In this document: piece by piece, positions 43,028 to 52,664 of the stretch
Numbering within the stretch: position 1 is the stretch's first letter
How the letters are laid out: every line of letters begins with the position of its first letter
NCBI RefSeq assembly: GCF_902806685.2
Contig: NC_048553.1
Coordinates: 11,451,440 to 11,515,439, forward strand
DNA length: 64,000 bases
Direction: 5' to 3'
From: Maniola hyperantus
Lineage: Eukaryota > Arthropoda > Insecta > Lepidoptera > Nymphalidae
Notes under the pieces: generated by a model
The model's database searches: none
Told to the model about the DNA's origin: nothing
The model's input: only the letters and a program-made list of their open reading frames with translations
Position numbers and translations under genes: made by a program

Positions 43028-43173
43028 TGAAACCGACGCTGGTACAGATACAGAGCAAGCCCGCGACGTTATCGTCAGAACGCTACGTCAGTTTATCGTG
43101 TGTGTCGGAGGGGAGCCGCCCGCCCGCCCAACTGACCTGGTTCAAGGACAATAGGAAATTTAAACGGGGAAAA
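43028..43173 (+). CDS. Sidestep-like exon c: first half of the next Ig domain
   Basis: Encodes 'KPTLVQIQSKPATL', 'SSERYVSLSCVSEGSRPPA' (first core Cys; the GSRPPA motif is typical of Sidestep Ig domain 3) and 'QLTWFKDNRKFKRGK' (core Trp). The first codon is completed to leucine by the T left by exon b, giving the family's 'N-L-K-P' junction. Acceptor 'tttgttacag'; donor at 43174 is GTTTGT, a weak site, leaving phase 0. This exon is the surviving member of a threefold tandem duplication. Confidence 0.9.
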
Positions 43174-43927
43174 GTTTGTATCATATTTTTATTTTTACAC
43201 TTTATTTGTTTTTAATTTCATGCAATCCTTTCATAGGGGTTTATGAAAAGTCTACCTCCGATTTAGATCCGTGGGATTTTGAAAACCGGTCATGTGCGAG
43301 CCGGACTCGCACATGAAGGGTTCCGTAGTCCGTACCATCATACAAGATATTTTAAATGTTTTATATGTACAACATTGCTCCGTCATATATATAATATGTT
43401 ATTTAGTAAACTAATTATGTTCATATAAACATTTTTTTTGTGAAATTCCACGCGGATAAAGTCGCGATTATCACCTAGTACCTACATACTAAGTAAATAT
43501 AAGTTTGTCAGAATTTTTAATTTTCGAACTAAAACTTTTGGAACTCTAAAGTAGGTTAAATAAATATCGTAAATAGGTCTCTATAAAATACTTTTCACTT
43601 AGGAATTTTGTGTAGAAAGGCAAGTATTCTCACAGCATCGTAATTACGCAATATTAATAAGGAATATTAACTCCTTTTATATAGAGAAGGAGATTCATTT
43701 AGCGAATCGCCAGAGGAAATGAAAAGGAACGTATTTCGTACAAACGGCAAAGCTTTTGGGAACTATAATTAAGCCCCGGACCGTAATCTTCGTGGGACGC
43801 TTTTCCGTGAAGAAATTGAAATACATTTGTATGAAATTAGGCGCTTTTATGTTTTTTAGGTCCATTACTAACTTTGCCGCATTGATGTCAATGCTTTAAA
43901 TAGGGTCTTGTACTGTAGTAATGCTAA
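43174..43927. other. intron with scattered fragments
   Basis: About 43275-43340 resembles the family C edge ('gtgcgagccggactcgcac'). About 43440-43482 resembles a family B end. The rest is unrecognised. Confidence 0.45.
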
Positions 43928-44207
43928 ATGCTGATAGCCTAGTGGTTAGGACGTCCGCCTTCTTATCGGAGGTCGGGGGTTCGATCCCGGGCACGCACCT
44001 CTAACTTTTCGGCGTTATGTGCGTTTTAATTAATTAAATATCACTTGCTTTAACGGTGAAGGAAAACATCGTGAGGAAACCTGCATGCCTGAGAGTTCTC
44101 CATAATGTTCTCAAAGGTGTGTGAAGTCTACCAATCCGCATATGGCCAGCATGGTAGACTATGGCCAAAACCCTTCTCACTCTGAGAGGACGCCCGTGCT
44201 CTGAAGT
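43928..44207 (+). mobile_element. SINE family G copy, joined to family C
   Basis: Full tRNA-like head ('tagtggttaggacgtccgcc', 'ggttcgatcccgggc') and body up to 'ctctgagaggacgcccgtgc', then an abrupt switch to family C sequence at about 44208 without the usual (gat)n tail. Confidence 0.85.
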
Positions 44208-44625
44208 AATAAAACCGGTCAAGTACGAGTTAAACTCGCACACTGAGAATTCCGTACCACAGGCGTATTTTTTCGACATTTTGCATGATAAATCAAAAAC
44301 GATTATGCATAAAATTAAATATAAAATCTGTTTTGAAATGTGCAGGTAAAGCCCTTTCATATGATGCCCCGCACTTGGTATAGTAATTTTACTTCTGAAG
44401 TTGAAAATATAAATTATTTGTTAAACAAACTTTTATAATGGCTGCCATTTTGAAATTTTTAATTTTTGTTGTTATAGCAGCAATAATAATACACATTCTG
44501 TAAAAACTTCAACTCTCTGGCTTTTACGGTTCACGAAAGACAGACAGACGGACGGATGGATGAATGGACGGACGGACAGCGGATGATTAGTATAGGGTCC
44601 CATTGGCACTCTTTGGTTACAAAAT
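44208..44625 (-). mobile_element. diverged family C copy
   Basis: 'aaaaccggtcaagtacgag', 'tattttttcgacattttgca' and 'gaaagacagacagacgg' in family order with many substitutions. Confidence 0.7.
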
Positions 44626-44703
44626 CTTAAAAAATGTGGTGACTTTACTAAAAAATTGATTTGAAATATGTAGTAAAAAATTTCATAAGCCTTTTTTTTT
44701 CAG

Positions 44704-44854
44704 ATAATGGACGCATTAAACGACACGTGGGTAAGCAGTACGCTCCAGTTTATGCCTCTACCAGAAGACGATGGTGTTCAAATCAAATGCCAAGCTGACA
44801 ACAACGCGTTGCCAGGACAGACTATAGAAGACTCTTTCAAACTAGATGTCGTAT
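44704..44854 (+). CDS. Sidestep-like exon d: second half of the Ig domain
   Basis: Encodes 'IMDALNDTWVSSTLQFMPLP', 'EDDGVQIKCQADNNALPG' (second core Cys) and 'QTIEDSFKLDVV'. The 'TLQF.P..EDDG..I.C.A.N' and 'ED.F.LDV' patterns close a Sidestep Ig domain. Acceptor: a T-rich tract ending 'ttcag' at 44703; donor GTAAGT at 44855. Phase 0 at the start (fits exon c) and phase 1 at the end, so the next exon should begin with two bases completing a codon. No convincing next Ig exon was found downstream in the window. Confidence 0.92.
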
Positions 44855-45027
44855 GTAAGTACTTACTCGTAGGTAACTTTAGAATTTAAAAATTATAGAC
44901 TATATTATAAAATATAAAAATTATAGAATATATATTAACTTTAGAATTTAAAAATTATAGAACTAAAAGAGAAAATAGGTCCGGTATTTTACACCAAGCG
45001 AGAAAAAATCTAAAAATATATAAACAA

Positions 45028-45279
45028 CTAGCTTATGCTCGCGACTTCGTCCGCGTGGACTACAAAATTTCAAACCCCTATTTCACCCCCTTAGGAGTTG
45101 AATTTTTAAAAATCCTTTCTTATCGGGTGCCTACGTCATAATAGCTATCTGCATGCCAAATTTCAGCCCGATCCGTCCAGTAGTTTGAGCTGTGCGTTGA
45201 TAGATCAGTCAGTCAGTCAGTCAGTCAGTCAGTCAGTCAGTCAGTCAGTCAGTCATCTTTTCCTTTTATATATATAAGA
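45028..45279 (-). mobile_element. Helitron-like family A copy with long (GTCA)n
   Basis: CTAG terminus at 45028, GTCA microsatellite at about 45206-45254 and a 'ccttttatatatataa' end. Confidence 0.87.
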
Positions 45280-45285
45280 TTATAT

Positions 45286-45495
45286 ATAATATCTCACACC
45301 CGGCTTTACTCAAGTGTTTAGTCGACGTTAGCCCGACTAGTTTCGAACCCATCCGGGGTCCTTTTTCAAATGGAGTCAGTTCGCGTACGCGTCGCGGTTA
45401 AGACTACTTTTGAAAAAGGACCCCGGATGGGTTCGAAACTAGTCGGGCTAACGTCGACTAAGCACGTGAGTAAAGCCGGCTGTGAGATATTATAC
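45286..45495. mobile_element. fold-back element P, copy 2
   Basis: Arms 45286-45370 and 45408-45495 with a 37-base loop; the core 'gtcgacgttagcccgactag' and 'tttcgaacccatccggggtc' is shared with copy 1. The conserved tail 'atggaaatcactcacg' follows, to about 45545. Flanked by TA-rich sequence on both sides. Confidence 0.88.
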
Positions 45496-45559
45496 ATATG
45501 TAATGGAAATCACTCACGATAGTTTAAACATTAAAACGTATATATAAACAAGATAGTAC

Positions 45560-45697
45560 GTTTCCTCACGATGTTTTCCTTCACCGTTAAAGCAAAAACG
45601 CACATAACTCTGAAAAGTTAGAGGTGCGTGCCCGGGACCGAACTCCCGACCTCTAATTAGAAGGCGGACGTCCTAACCACTAGGCTATCACAGCTTA
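45560..45697 (-). mobile_element. SINE family G, head portion
   Basis: Minus-strand head ('tagtggttaggacgtccgcc', 'gggagttcgg') and early body. The 3' body is missing. Confidence 0.82.
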
Positions 45698-45757
45698 TGC
45701 TTATGCAGGTAAACGACTGCATTAGGAAGCCTAAAATAAACATATCAAAATATTATT

Positions 45758-45994
45758 TGTCTGGTGGGAGGCTTCGGCCGTGGCTAGTTACCACCCTACC
45801 GGCAAAGCCGTGCCGCCAAGCGATTTAGCGTTCCGGTACGATGCTGTGTAGAAACCAAAGGGGTATGGGTTTAATAAAAACTGCCATACCCCTTCCAGGT
45901 TAGCCCGCTTTCATCTTAGACTGCATCATCACTTACCACCAGGTGAGATTGCAGTCAAGGGCTAACTTGTATCTGAATTAAAAAAAAAAAAAAT
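45758..45994 (+). mobile_element. SINE family F, 5'-truncated copy
   Basis: 'gtgggaggcttcggccgtgg' to 'gggctaacttgtatctgaat' and an A-run. Confidence 0.88.
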
Positions 45995-46325
45995 TATGCC
46001 ACGTTACATTATCGTCAATTCAGTATAAGAGCAGGTAAGCCGACATAAGTCGTATATTTTCTTTCACATCATCCAAAATATGAAAAGTCATAAACAATTC
46101 CCTCCAAAAACAGGAAACTCGAGCCCCGACCCAATTTGTTCACCCCACCTGTTTACACGACAAGCGTTAGCGACAAGGGTAGCCACACGTTATAGATTCA
46201 CGGAGACTTTCCTGAATGACTGATAGGTGGGACAATGGGACAAAATGTAAATAAGTATATTATGTCACCGGAAATGTATGTAGTCCGTCATTTTATACAA
46301 TTTCTAGGAAATTCGCCGGGTTTGT
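45995..46325. other. spacer, nothing recognised
   Basis: No match seen. Confidence 0.4.
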
Positions 46326-46668
46326 GACGGCCTCCCTGGCGCAGTGGCAAGCGCTGTGGTCTTATTAGTGGGAGGTCCCGGGTTCGATTCCTGGCAGGGA
46401 TTTGTAATTTTATCATTTCTAAAAATTTCTGGTCTGGTCTGGTGGGAGGCCTCGGCCGTGGCTAGTTACCAGCCTACCGGCAAAGCCGTACCGCCAAGCG
46501 ATTTAGTGTTCTGGTATGACGCCGTGTAGAAACCAAAGGTGTATGTGTTTAATAAAAACTGCCATACTCCTTCCAGGTTAGCCCGCTCCCACCTTAGACT
46601 ACATCGTCACTTGCCATCAGGTGGGATTGCAGTCAAGGGCTAACTTGTATCTGAATAAAAAATAAAAA
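46326..46668 (+). mobile_element. SINE family F, full-length copy
   Basis: Head 'cctccctggcgcagtggcaa' (A box), 'gggttcgattcctgg' (B box), body and tail 'gggctaacttgtatctgaat' plus A-rich end. Confidence 0.9.
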
Positions 46669-46860
46669 AAGTAGGGAAACGCCCATTCTTGGCCAAAATT
46701 CATCCATTAATGTTATGAATACTAAAAAAAACTTATTTAATGACTGATATATTGCTCGTAACGGTTTGTGCGTAACACTCCGGCGTAATTAAAAGACACT
46801 CAACTAATTCCTCGTAATGACAATCTTGGAAATGTATAGGTATTGCAATAATCCTTACTG

Positions 46861-47032
46861 AGAAAACAAATAAACAAAATGGTTTATAAAAGTTCCTCCG
46901 AGTTCTATGTCCAAAATACTGCTTGTTTCTTGATCTGTGATCTCAATCCTAATGCCTTCAATTAATTTCATTGATGGATGCACTTTGGCCAAAAACCCTT
47001 TGACGAATGGGCGTTTCCCTTTACAAAAGAAA
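46861..47032 (-). other. coding-like minus-strand stretch, unassigned
   Basis: The frame reads 'RPFVKGFLAKVHPSMKLIEG', then 'IRIEITDQETSSILDIELGG' and 'TFINHF'. Its amino-acid composition looks protein-like, unlike most open stretches here. No family recognised. A GTAAGG lies near its 3' end on the minus strand. It abuts a LINE fragment at 47033, so it could be an exon remnant, part of an unknown element, or chance. Confidence 0.25.
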
Positions 47033-47262
47033 ACCTCACCACCTAGGTGTCTGGTGCACTTCGACCGTCCGCTGCGCCAGATCCTTCTTTCCACGCACAT
47101 GCAAACTGTGGAACCTACTCCTATCGGCGGTGTTCCCACTAGATTACAACATGGGGTTATTCAAGGGGCGGACCAACAAGTTCCTGAAAGGTCGGCAACA
47201 GACAACAAAGTGATCCTATAAGAGTTCCTTTTTTCTTTTTGAGGTACGGAACCCTAAAAAAG
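47033..47262 (+). mobile_element. non-LTR family D fragment joined to a family C end
   Basis: 47033-47200 reads in one plus frame 'HLGVWCTSTVRCARSFFPRT' and 'AVFPLDYNMGLFKGRTNK'. It then switches to 'gacaacaaagtgatcctata' and 'ggtacggaaccctaaaaa' of family C at about 47203. Confidence 0.78.
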
Positions 47263-47387
47263 ATAAGTCAAAGTAAGCCGCACTAGTTTCAGTTCTAGTC
47301 TAGATCCGTGAATCTAGTCGTTAATCAGTTAGGTATCTTTATAGAGACGTAGAATTCTTTTAATGTCAGAAAACTTAGTCCTGTGTA

Positions 47388-47755
47388 AAAAAACCGTCCA
47401 AGTGCTAGTCAGGCTCGCGCAACGAGGGTTCCGTACAACAGTCGTATTTTTTCGACATTTTGCACGATAATTCAAAAACTATGATGCATAAAAATAAATA
47501 AAAATCTGTTTTAGAATGCACGAGTAAAGCCCTTTCATATTATGATACCCCACTTGATATAGATAGTTATCTTACTTGGAATATTGAAAATACTAATTCT
47601 AGTTCATCACCACTTTAATTTGTTTTTGTATGATGTAACCACAAATTTACGGTTTTCAGATTATTCCCCTAATGTCTGCTATAAGACCTACCTACCTGTC
47701 AAATTTCATGATTCTAGGTCAACGGGAAGTAGGTTTCTTGACAGACAGACCGACC

Positions 47756-47787
<32 letters not shown>

Positions 47788-47842
47788 ACAAAGTGATCCT
47801 ATAAGGGTTCCGTTTTTCCTTTTCAGGTACGGAACCCTAAAA
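47388..47842 (-). mobile_element. repeat family C copy
   Basis: 'aaaaaaccgtccaagtgc' at the left, GACA microsatellite at about 47741-47788, 'caggtacggaaccctaaaa' at the right. Confidence 0.87.
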
Positions 47843-48159
47843 AGAAAAAAAAATAAAATGCATAAATTCAACTCCAGCAGAAGTCGCAACAACTAGTAGT
47901 AACAAAGGAGTTTCCTCTATTATAATGTTAATTTTAACTATCATTGCCACTTATGAACTCAGCACGTATTCAAACGAGTATGTGCGCGACTTTATAAGCC
48001 AACTTGAAGCAATTTGAGACAGCGACAGAGTATGCAGAGTGTAAACGTCTTGGATATGCTTGTTCATTAAAATTTTACACATATAAGTACTTCGGTATAT
48101 TACGGGTATATGATTTTAATTAAGAGTTGTCATGTTGCTCGTCTTGATTTTATTTTATT
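47843..48159. other. spacer, nothing recognised
   Basis: No match seen. Confidence 0.4.
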
Positions 48160-48655
48160 ACTAGCAGTTGCCCGCGACTTCGTCCGCGTAAAAGTTCTGG
48201 TTTCTCATGAGATCTGAAATTTTCCCGCTGCAAAAGGCCTCACTTACCTACTCACTCAGTCTCACCTTGAGGCACGGAACCCAGGACACCTAAATGCCAA
48301 TTTTCATATCTCTAACTTCAAAAACATAGGATTTTCATATAACTTTTCAACCCCCATTTCACCCCCTTAGGGGGTGAATTTAGTTAGATCCTTTCTTATC
48401 TGATACCTACCCCCTAGAAAGAACCTACGTTTCAAATTTCAAGTAAAAATAACAATGGTTAAAAAAAATCTATAAATTTTACCACCCTTAATTTGATTTT
48501 TATTATTTAAAGCTAATAACCTAAATGTCGATTTTCATGTTGTAACTAACCTGTGGTCCTACCTAAAGAAAACCCTGCCCTACCTCACTTACTGAACTAC
48601 CTACAAATGTTACTTCTAATTTATTTTTAAAGTGGCACGTGCATCATCTAGCAGA
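48160..48655 (-). mobile_element. Helitron-like repeat, divergent long subtype
   Basis: 'actagcagttgcccgcgact' at the left gives the CTAG terminus. The interior 'ccatttcacccccttagggg' recalls family A; 'tctctaacttcaaaaacata' and 'ctagaaagaacctac' are shared with 50383-50606. Confidence 0.65.
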
Positions 48656-48766
48656 AGGATCTTTTGGCAGTGTTGTGCCCATAATAAACCAAGAACTTTT
48701 AGAGTATCAGAAGTAATGAGTTCATCAGACAAATGACTTTACGGGGTTTGAGCAAAGGAAGTGGGT

Positions 48767-48985
48767 GTTCACATATTGAAAACTAACACATTATTTTGAA
48801 ACGTGCGTTCGTGTATTGGATTTGTCTAATCAATCATCCGGTTGTTCGCGTATTGAAATTCAACTGTCTACCACGTTCGGGCTTTGAAAGTATGTGTTCG
48901 CGCATTGAAAACTAACATATTATTTTGAAACGTGCGTTCGTGTATTGGATTTGTCTAATCAATAATTCGTTGGTTCACGTATTGA
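48767..48985. repeat. tandem repeat, period about 122 bp
   Basis: 'attgaaaactaaca' through 'attggatttgtctaatcaat' occurs at about 48774-48834 and again at about 48896-48964, nearly identical. Confidence 0.85.
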
Positions 48986-49032
48986 GTCCTATTAAGCATG
49001 AATCTAAATAATTAATTCTTCCTTTAGTTTGT

Positions 49033-49194
49033 ATGGACAACAAGATAGAATCATGCCGTAATCAACGAGATGAACACATTAGTGAAAACCCGAATTTATT
49101 AGACGTGTGCAAGCTGTTCTCCGGTGAAGCAGGAGAAGAGCTTTGTGTATTGGCATCATTTACCTTATGGGTGAAGAGATTAAAAGATAAATGA
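49033..49194 (+). CDS. small ORF of unknown function (53 codons), possible terminal exon
   Basis: ATG at 49033, stop TGA at 49192. It reads 'MDNKIESCRNQRDEHISENP', 'NLLDVCKLFSGEAGEELCVL' and 'ASFTLWVKRLKDK'. No family recognised. A pyrimidine-rich 'attcttcctttag' ends at 49026, and splicing there from the exon d donor would keep this frame open (phase 1). No signal peptide, membrane segment or Ig pattern. It could equally be chance. Confidence 0.2.
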   Translation: MDNKIESCRNQRDEHISENPNLLDVCKLFSGEAGEELCVLASFTLWVKRLKDK

Positions 49195-49256
49195 TGGTTG
49201 ATCGCTCCGCCACGCCATCAACGGTGAACTTCTACCTTCCCTTAGTATCCCATCAT

Positions 49257-49282
49257 TTGTTTTTTTTTTTTTTTTTTTTTTT
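49257..49282 (-). other. poly(T) tract, possible A-tail of a minus-strand retroposed sequence
   Basis: A near-unbroken run of T followed on the right by 'attattcatgtacc', which on the minus strand gives 'aataat' just before the A-tail. The sequence to the right (to about 50150) would be the retroposed body. Confidence 0.45.
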
Positions 49283-50382
49283 TATTATTCATGTACCAAA
49301 AATTGTAGTTGTTCTTGGTTTCTCAAGTTATTGAGAGAGCAATTTATCTCATGAAATACCAACGAACAGTAGTTCCCCCCCCCCCCACAACACGTCATCA
49401 TTTTTTGTATAGCGCAACGTATGCAAGCATACTATTTAAAGCGGTGCGTCCCGCTTATGTTCGATCGAGAATAGACGATTACGATAATGATAATGATCAT
49501 GAATATGAACATGAGTTGCATTTTTATCGTGGTGCATTCCCACAGTTGATCTTTAGAAGATCGCAAGGATGAGCGGCAGCACTACGGTATCGCCGAAACG
49601 AGCTATATTCGCAGGCCAGACCCCAATCCTTCGAGTTTGTCGTGTATGCATTTGTATTAATATATTATTGCCATTCAGAAGGATATATTATAACTATCCC
49701 AACACAATTTTAGTTTGTAGATGTATTTGTATTATACATGTAAGCGATAAAATATTTCACGTTCGAAATCACTTTAGCAAAGATTCTCAGAGCACTGAGA
49801 CGCTAGGATTTCCTTTAGGCAGGACGTACAAACATCAGAGCGCTCCGACCCTCTCTCGCATGAGTGTCTTCAAACGCTAAAGTTGGTTTATGTATTTGTA
49901 TTTATAAAAGCCATCAGAAGAGTGCAGAACTCCAAGCAATATTAGTTTTACATAGAGATCAACAGACCTATCTGTGTCTCTTGTCAATTCAATTCTAGTT
50001 TCAGACACATGCGTAGCCCTACAGATAAGAACGTGTTCCTTCTGTGCACGTTTCCTTGCACTTAGCACTAAATGTATGCAAGCACCGCCGTGCCGGTGGT
50101 CCGTCAACACCCGCGACAACTCATTTGGCATTTAGGCATCGACCGCTGGGTCGTTCCCATGTACTACCTTCCCAACTGCAGTTTTCCTCGTTATACGAGT
50201 GTTTATAACGTTTTGTAAATTTGACCTTCTAAAATAGTTATTTTATGTTTTTTATGTGTTAGTACAGCATTATTATAATCTACTAAACTGATTTTATAAA
50301 CTTTAACCTAATATTTTAATACTCTTTTCAACAAATTTTCCTATTGCTTTATTAGTATGGGAGACCATTAGTATGGGAGTCC
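49283..50382. other. unassigned block
   Basis: Includes a C homopolymer (49375-49388), two short overlapping plus-strand open stretches (49309-49572 and 49569-49880) and a minus-strand one (49877-50131) reading 'LSRVLTDHRHGGACIHLV'. None matches a family I recognise. It may be a retroposed copy belonging to the poly(T) tract. Confidence 0.35.
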
Positions 50383-50606
50383 ATGATTGTTACAATGTCT
50401 CTAACTTCAAAAACATAGAACTTTCATACAACCTTCGACCCCACCTTTCACACCCTTAGGGGGGGGATTTTTCAAAACCCCTACATCCTAGAAAGAACCT
50501 ACCTTCCAAATTTCAAGTTTGTAGGCTTTATAGTTCCTGAGATTTCGTGATTAGTCAGTCAGTCAGTGAGTGAGTGAGTGGTATTTCTCTTTTATATATT
50601 TAGATT
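50383..50606 (-). mobile_element. Helitron-like repeat, divergent subtype
   Basis: 'tctctaacttcaaaaacata', 'tagaaagaacctacc', GTCA and GAGT repeats, then 'cttttatatatttaga'. Shares its interior with 48160-48655 and its end with family A. Confidence 0.7.
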
Positions 50607-50611
50607 GGTAG

Positions 50612-50932
50612 ACTAGCTGATACCCGCGAATTCTACCGCATGGATTTAGGTTTCTAAAATCTCGCGGGAACTCTTTGATTTTCCGGAATAAAAAGTAGCC
50701 TATGTCACTCTCCAGGTCTTTAACTATATCCGTGCAAAAATCACGCTGATCCGTTGCTCTGTTACGGCGTGATTAAATAACTTTTATGGTACTTTTATGC
50801 TAAGCAACTGCCTAAGCTGTCGGGGCTGTCCGGCTATTAGGCATCTATAGGTGGTGGTCTGTGGTGCCCGCGATCAAACCCCCGACCCCCCGAATATGAG
50901 GCGGACGTCCTGCCCACCGATATCACGGCTTT
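50612..50932 (-). mobile_element. family B copy and SINE G head
   Basis: 50612-50781 is a family B copy ('ctgatacccgcgaattc', 'cgtgcaaaaatcacgctg'). 50864-50932 is a decayed SINE G head ('gaggcggacgtcctgcccac'). Confidence 0.7.
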
Positions 50933-50984
50933 ATTTACTTTACTCTACTACTATAGCAAATTATACTACAGCAAAATCATACTA

Positions 50985-51070
50985 GAGAAAGAAAGAAAGA
51001 AAGAAAGAAAAGACTTTTAATTTACAAAACTGTGCCACGCATCACATAAAACAATACCGAAATCCCTTAG
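50985..51070 (-). mobile_element. LINE 3' end with (GAAA)n
   Basis: (GAAA)n then 'gacttttaatttacaaaac' and 'tgtgccacgcatcac', related to 55808-55992. On the minus strand this is a 3' end with a TTTC tail. Confidence 0.5.
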
Positions 51071-51286
51071 TGTATTAAATGTTGAACGTAAATACGAAAT
51101 TTTATTGACATTGGTTGTATATCAATCGAATAAAACTGGTTTTTCTCCTAATGGTCGTGAAAAAAAAACTGTGTTCGCCTAGTGGTTAGGACGTCTAGAG
51201 ACCTAAAGGTGACGCAGTACGCTCGACCGAACCTGTTTGCTTTTCACTTGACATTGTATGAGAAAGGTGAGAGGCCCGATGATTTT

Positions 51287-51332
51287 CACCGAAATCAAGG
51301 GTTTAGGTTTTCCTAAACCCTTGATTTCGGTG
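51287..51332. other. perfect 21-bp inverted repeat with TTTT loop
   Basis: 51287-51307 and 51312-51332 are exactly complementary, separated by TTTT (51308-51311). The arm begins 'caccgaaatcaaggg'. The stem would be perfect, but the flanks do not extend it. Confidence 0.9.
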
Positions 51333-52239
51333 TATTTTTGAGAAAAAACTACTAGCTTTATGTTTGCAAAGTATAGTGATTTCAACTAATGAATAAATAA
51401 ACTATGTCTAGTGTTAAATTCCTTTATAATTTTCATACCTAATCTTATTTATTTACGCCCAAAGTTGTCATAAATTTTGTGTTAAAATAGGAATCTTTTG
51501 AGGCTCGTAACTTTAAAACAAATATTTTTTTCAATGTTTCATATATCAATAAACCTAGATAATGACGATATTAATCGATATAATACTTAGTTTTGAGCAT
51601 ACAATATCAAATAATGTAGTAATTACCCTCCTACGTTTGTATGAAGAAAGCACCGAACTGAGCCCACTTAAGAAACTCAGTGCACTTGTTAAACTCAAGG
51701 TAGTCACACGAGCATAACAATAAACAGCAGTACGCTTAATATAAAATTTTACGTCTCACCAAAGTTGCTAGAATTCGAGAGTCGAAACACAATAACTTCA
51801 GAGTAAAATGGACCTACAGAGCCTTGAATTGATGTCAAAAATTCAATGCCACTGATTTTAATTTCGCAACGTTTCCACTTGGAGCGCTGGCTGTAGATGT
51901 GCAGACCAACTTAAGCTTTAAAACAAGGTCATTAAGATCCAGTTTATTATTACGGGGAAGTATTTCGACAGTCGAATACTATCAACGTCGGTAAAACATA
52001 AAATCATGTACTAAGCGTACTGTACTCCCCTCGAGCTTAATTAAATTTGTCTTCCATACGACTTGCCTTATGATCTTGCTGTTTTTACTTTAATGTGAAA
52101 TGTGAAGTGAATTGCTTTAGTCATTGTTGCTCATATACAATGACTTCTGTAGACTGCTAACGGGACATATTTTAAAGCATGCTTGTAGGTGTCGTTTGAT
52201 CCAAAAGTGCGTAAGCATCGCACCAAATACCAATATCTA
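51333..52239. other. spacer, nothing recognised
   Basis: No gene or repeat match in about 0.9 kb. Confidence 0.4.
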
Positions 52240-52465
52240 CCTCTTTTTTTTATTCAGATACAAGTTAGCCCTTGACTGCAATTCCACCCAGTGGTAAGTG
52301 ATGATGCAGTCTAAGATGGAAGTGGGCTAACCTGGAAGGGTATTGGTTTTTACACAGCATCGTACCGGAACGCTAAATCGCTTAGCGGCACGGCTTTGCC
52401 GATAGGGTGGTAACTAGCCACGGCCGAAGCCTCCCACCAGACCAGATCAGAAATTTAGAAATTAA
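52240..52465 (-). mobile_element. SINE family F, 3' portion
   Basis: 'gatacaagttagcccttgac', 'ctagccacggccgaagcc' and 'gtggtaagtgatgatgcag' in minus orientation. The tRNA-like head is missing. Confidence 0.83.
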
Positions 52466-52664
52466 ACCTATGTAATGTGTGCTTACACGCATGCATCTTA
52501 CGTTTCCTATCTGATGGAGAATAATTTATATCTGTAGGTACAAGTATTTTTTTTTTCAAATCCTTGATGTTTTAAGGGGGTTCATTCCTTGGACAACTGA
52601 GCAACTTTAGGCATTTACCCGAGGTTCTTTGTTTGTTTACGTGAACGGAACGTAGTTAGCGCCC

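Larger units (their letters stand above)
42265..43085 (+). repeat. threefold tandem repeat that includes the start of exon c
   Basis: A unit of about 250 bp (intron sequence 'cttctacgaaa.aattgc.tact', 'aatgacaa..gttta.tataat', 'catggtacaaaa..aaaccca', 'tttgttacag' and the first 40-80 bases of exon c) occurs three times, exon starts being at 42400, 42650 and 43028. The last spacing is about 128 bases longer because a fragment of element P lies within it. Only the third copy keeps an open exon. Confidence 0.88.
25377..44854 (+). other. Sidestep-family Ig cell-surface protein gene, partial, four exons
   Basis: Exons 25377-25487, 41505-41711, 43028-43173 and 44704-44854 splice in frame into 615 nt encoding two consecutive Ig domains. 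Introns are about 16.0, 1.3 and 1.5 kb. Sidestep-family proteins are membrane receptors with several Ig domains that bind Beaten-path proteins during motor axon guidance in flies; this is family knowledge. The paralogue (side or one of its relatives) cannot be decided from two domains. The exons for the signal peptide, first Ig domain, later Ig domains and transmembrane segment were not found and probably lie outside the window. Confidence 0.85.
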
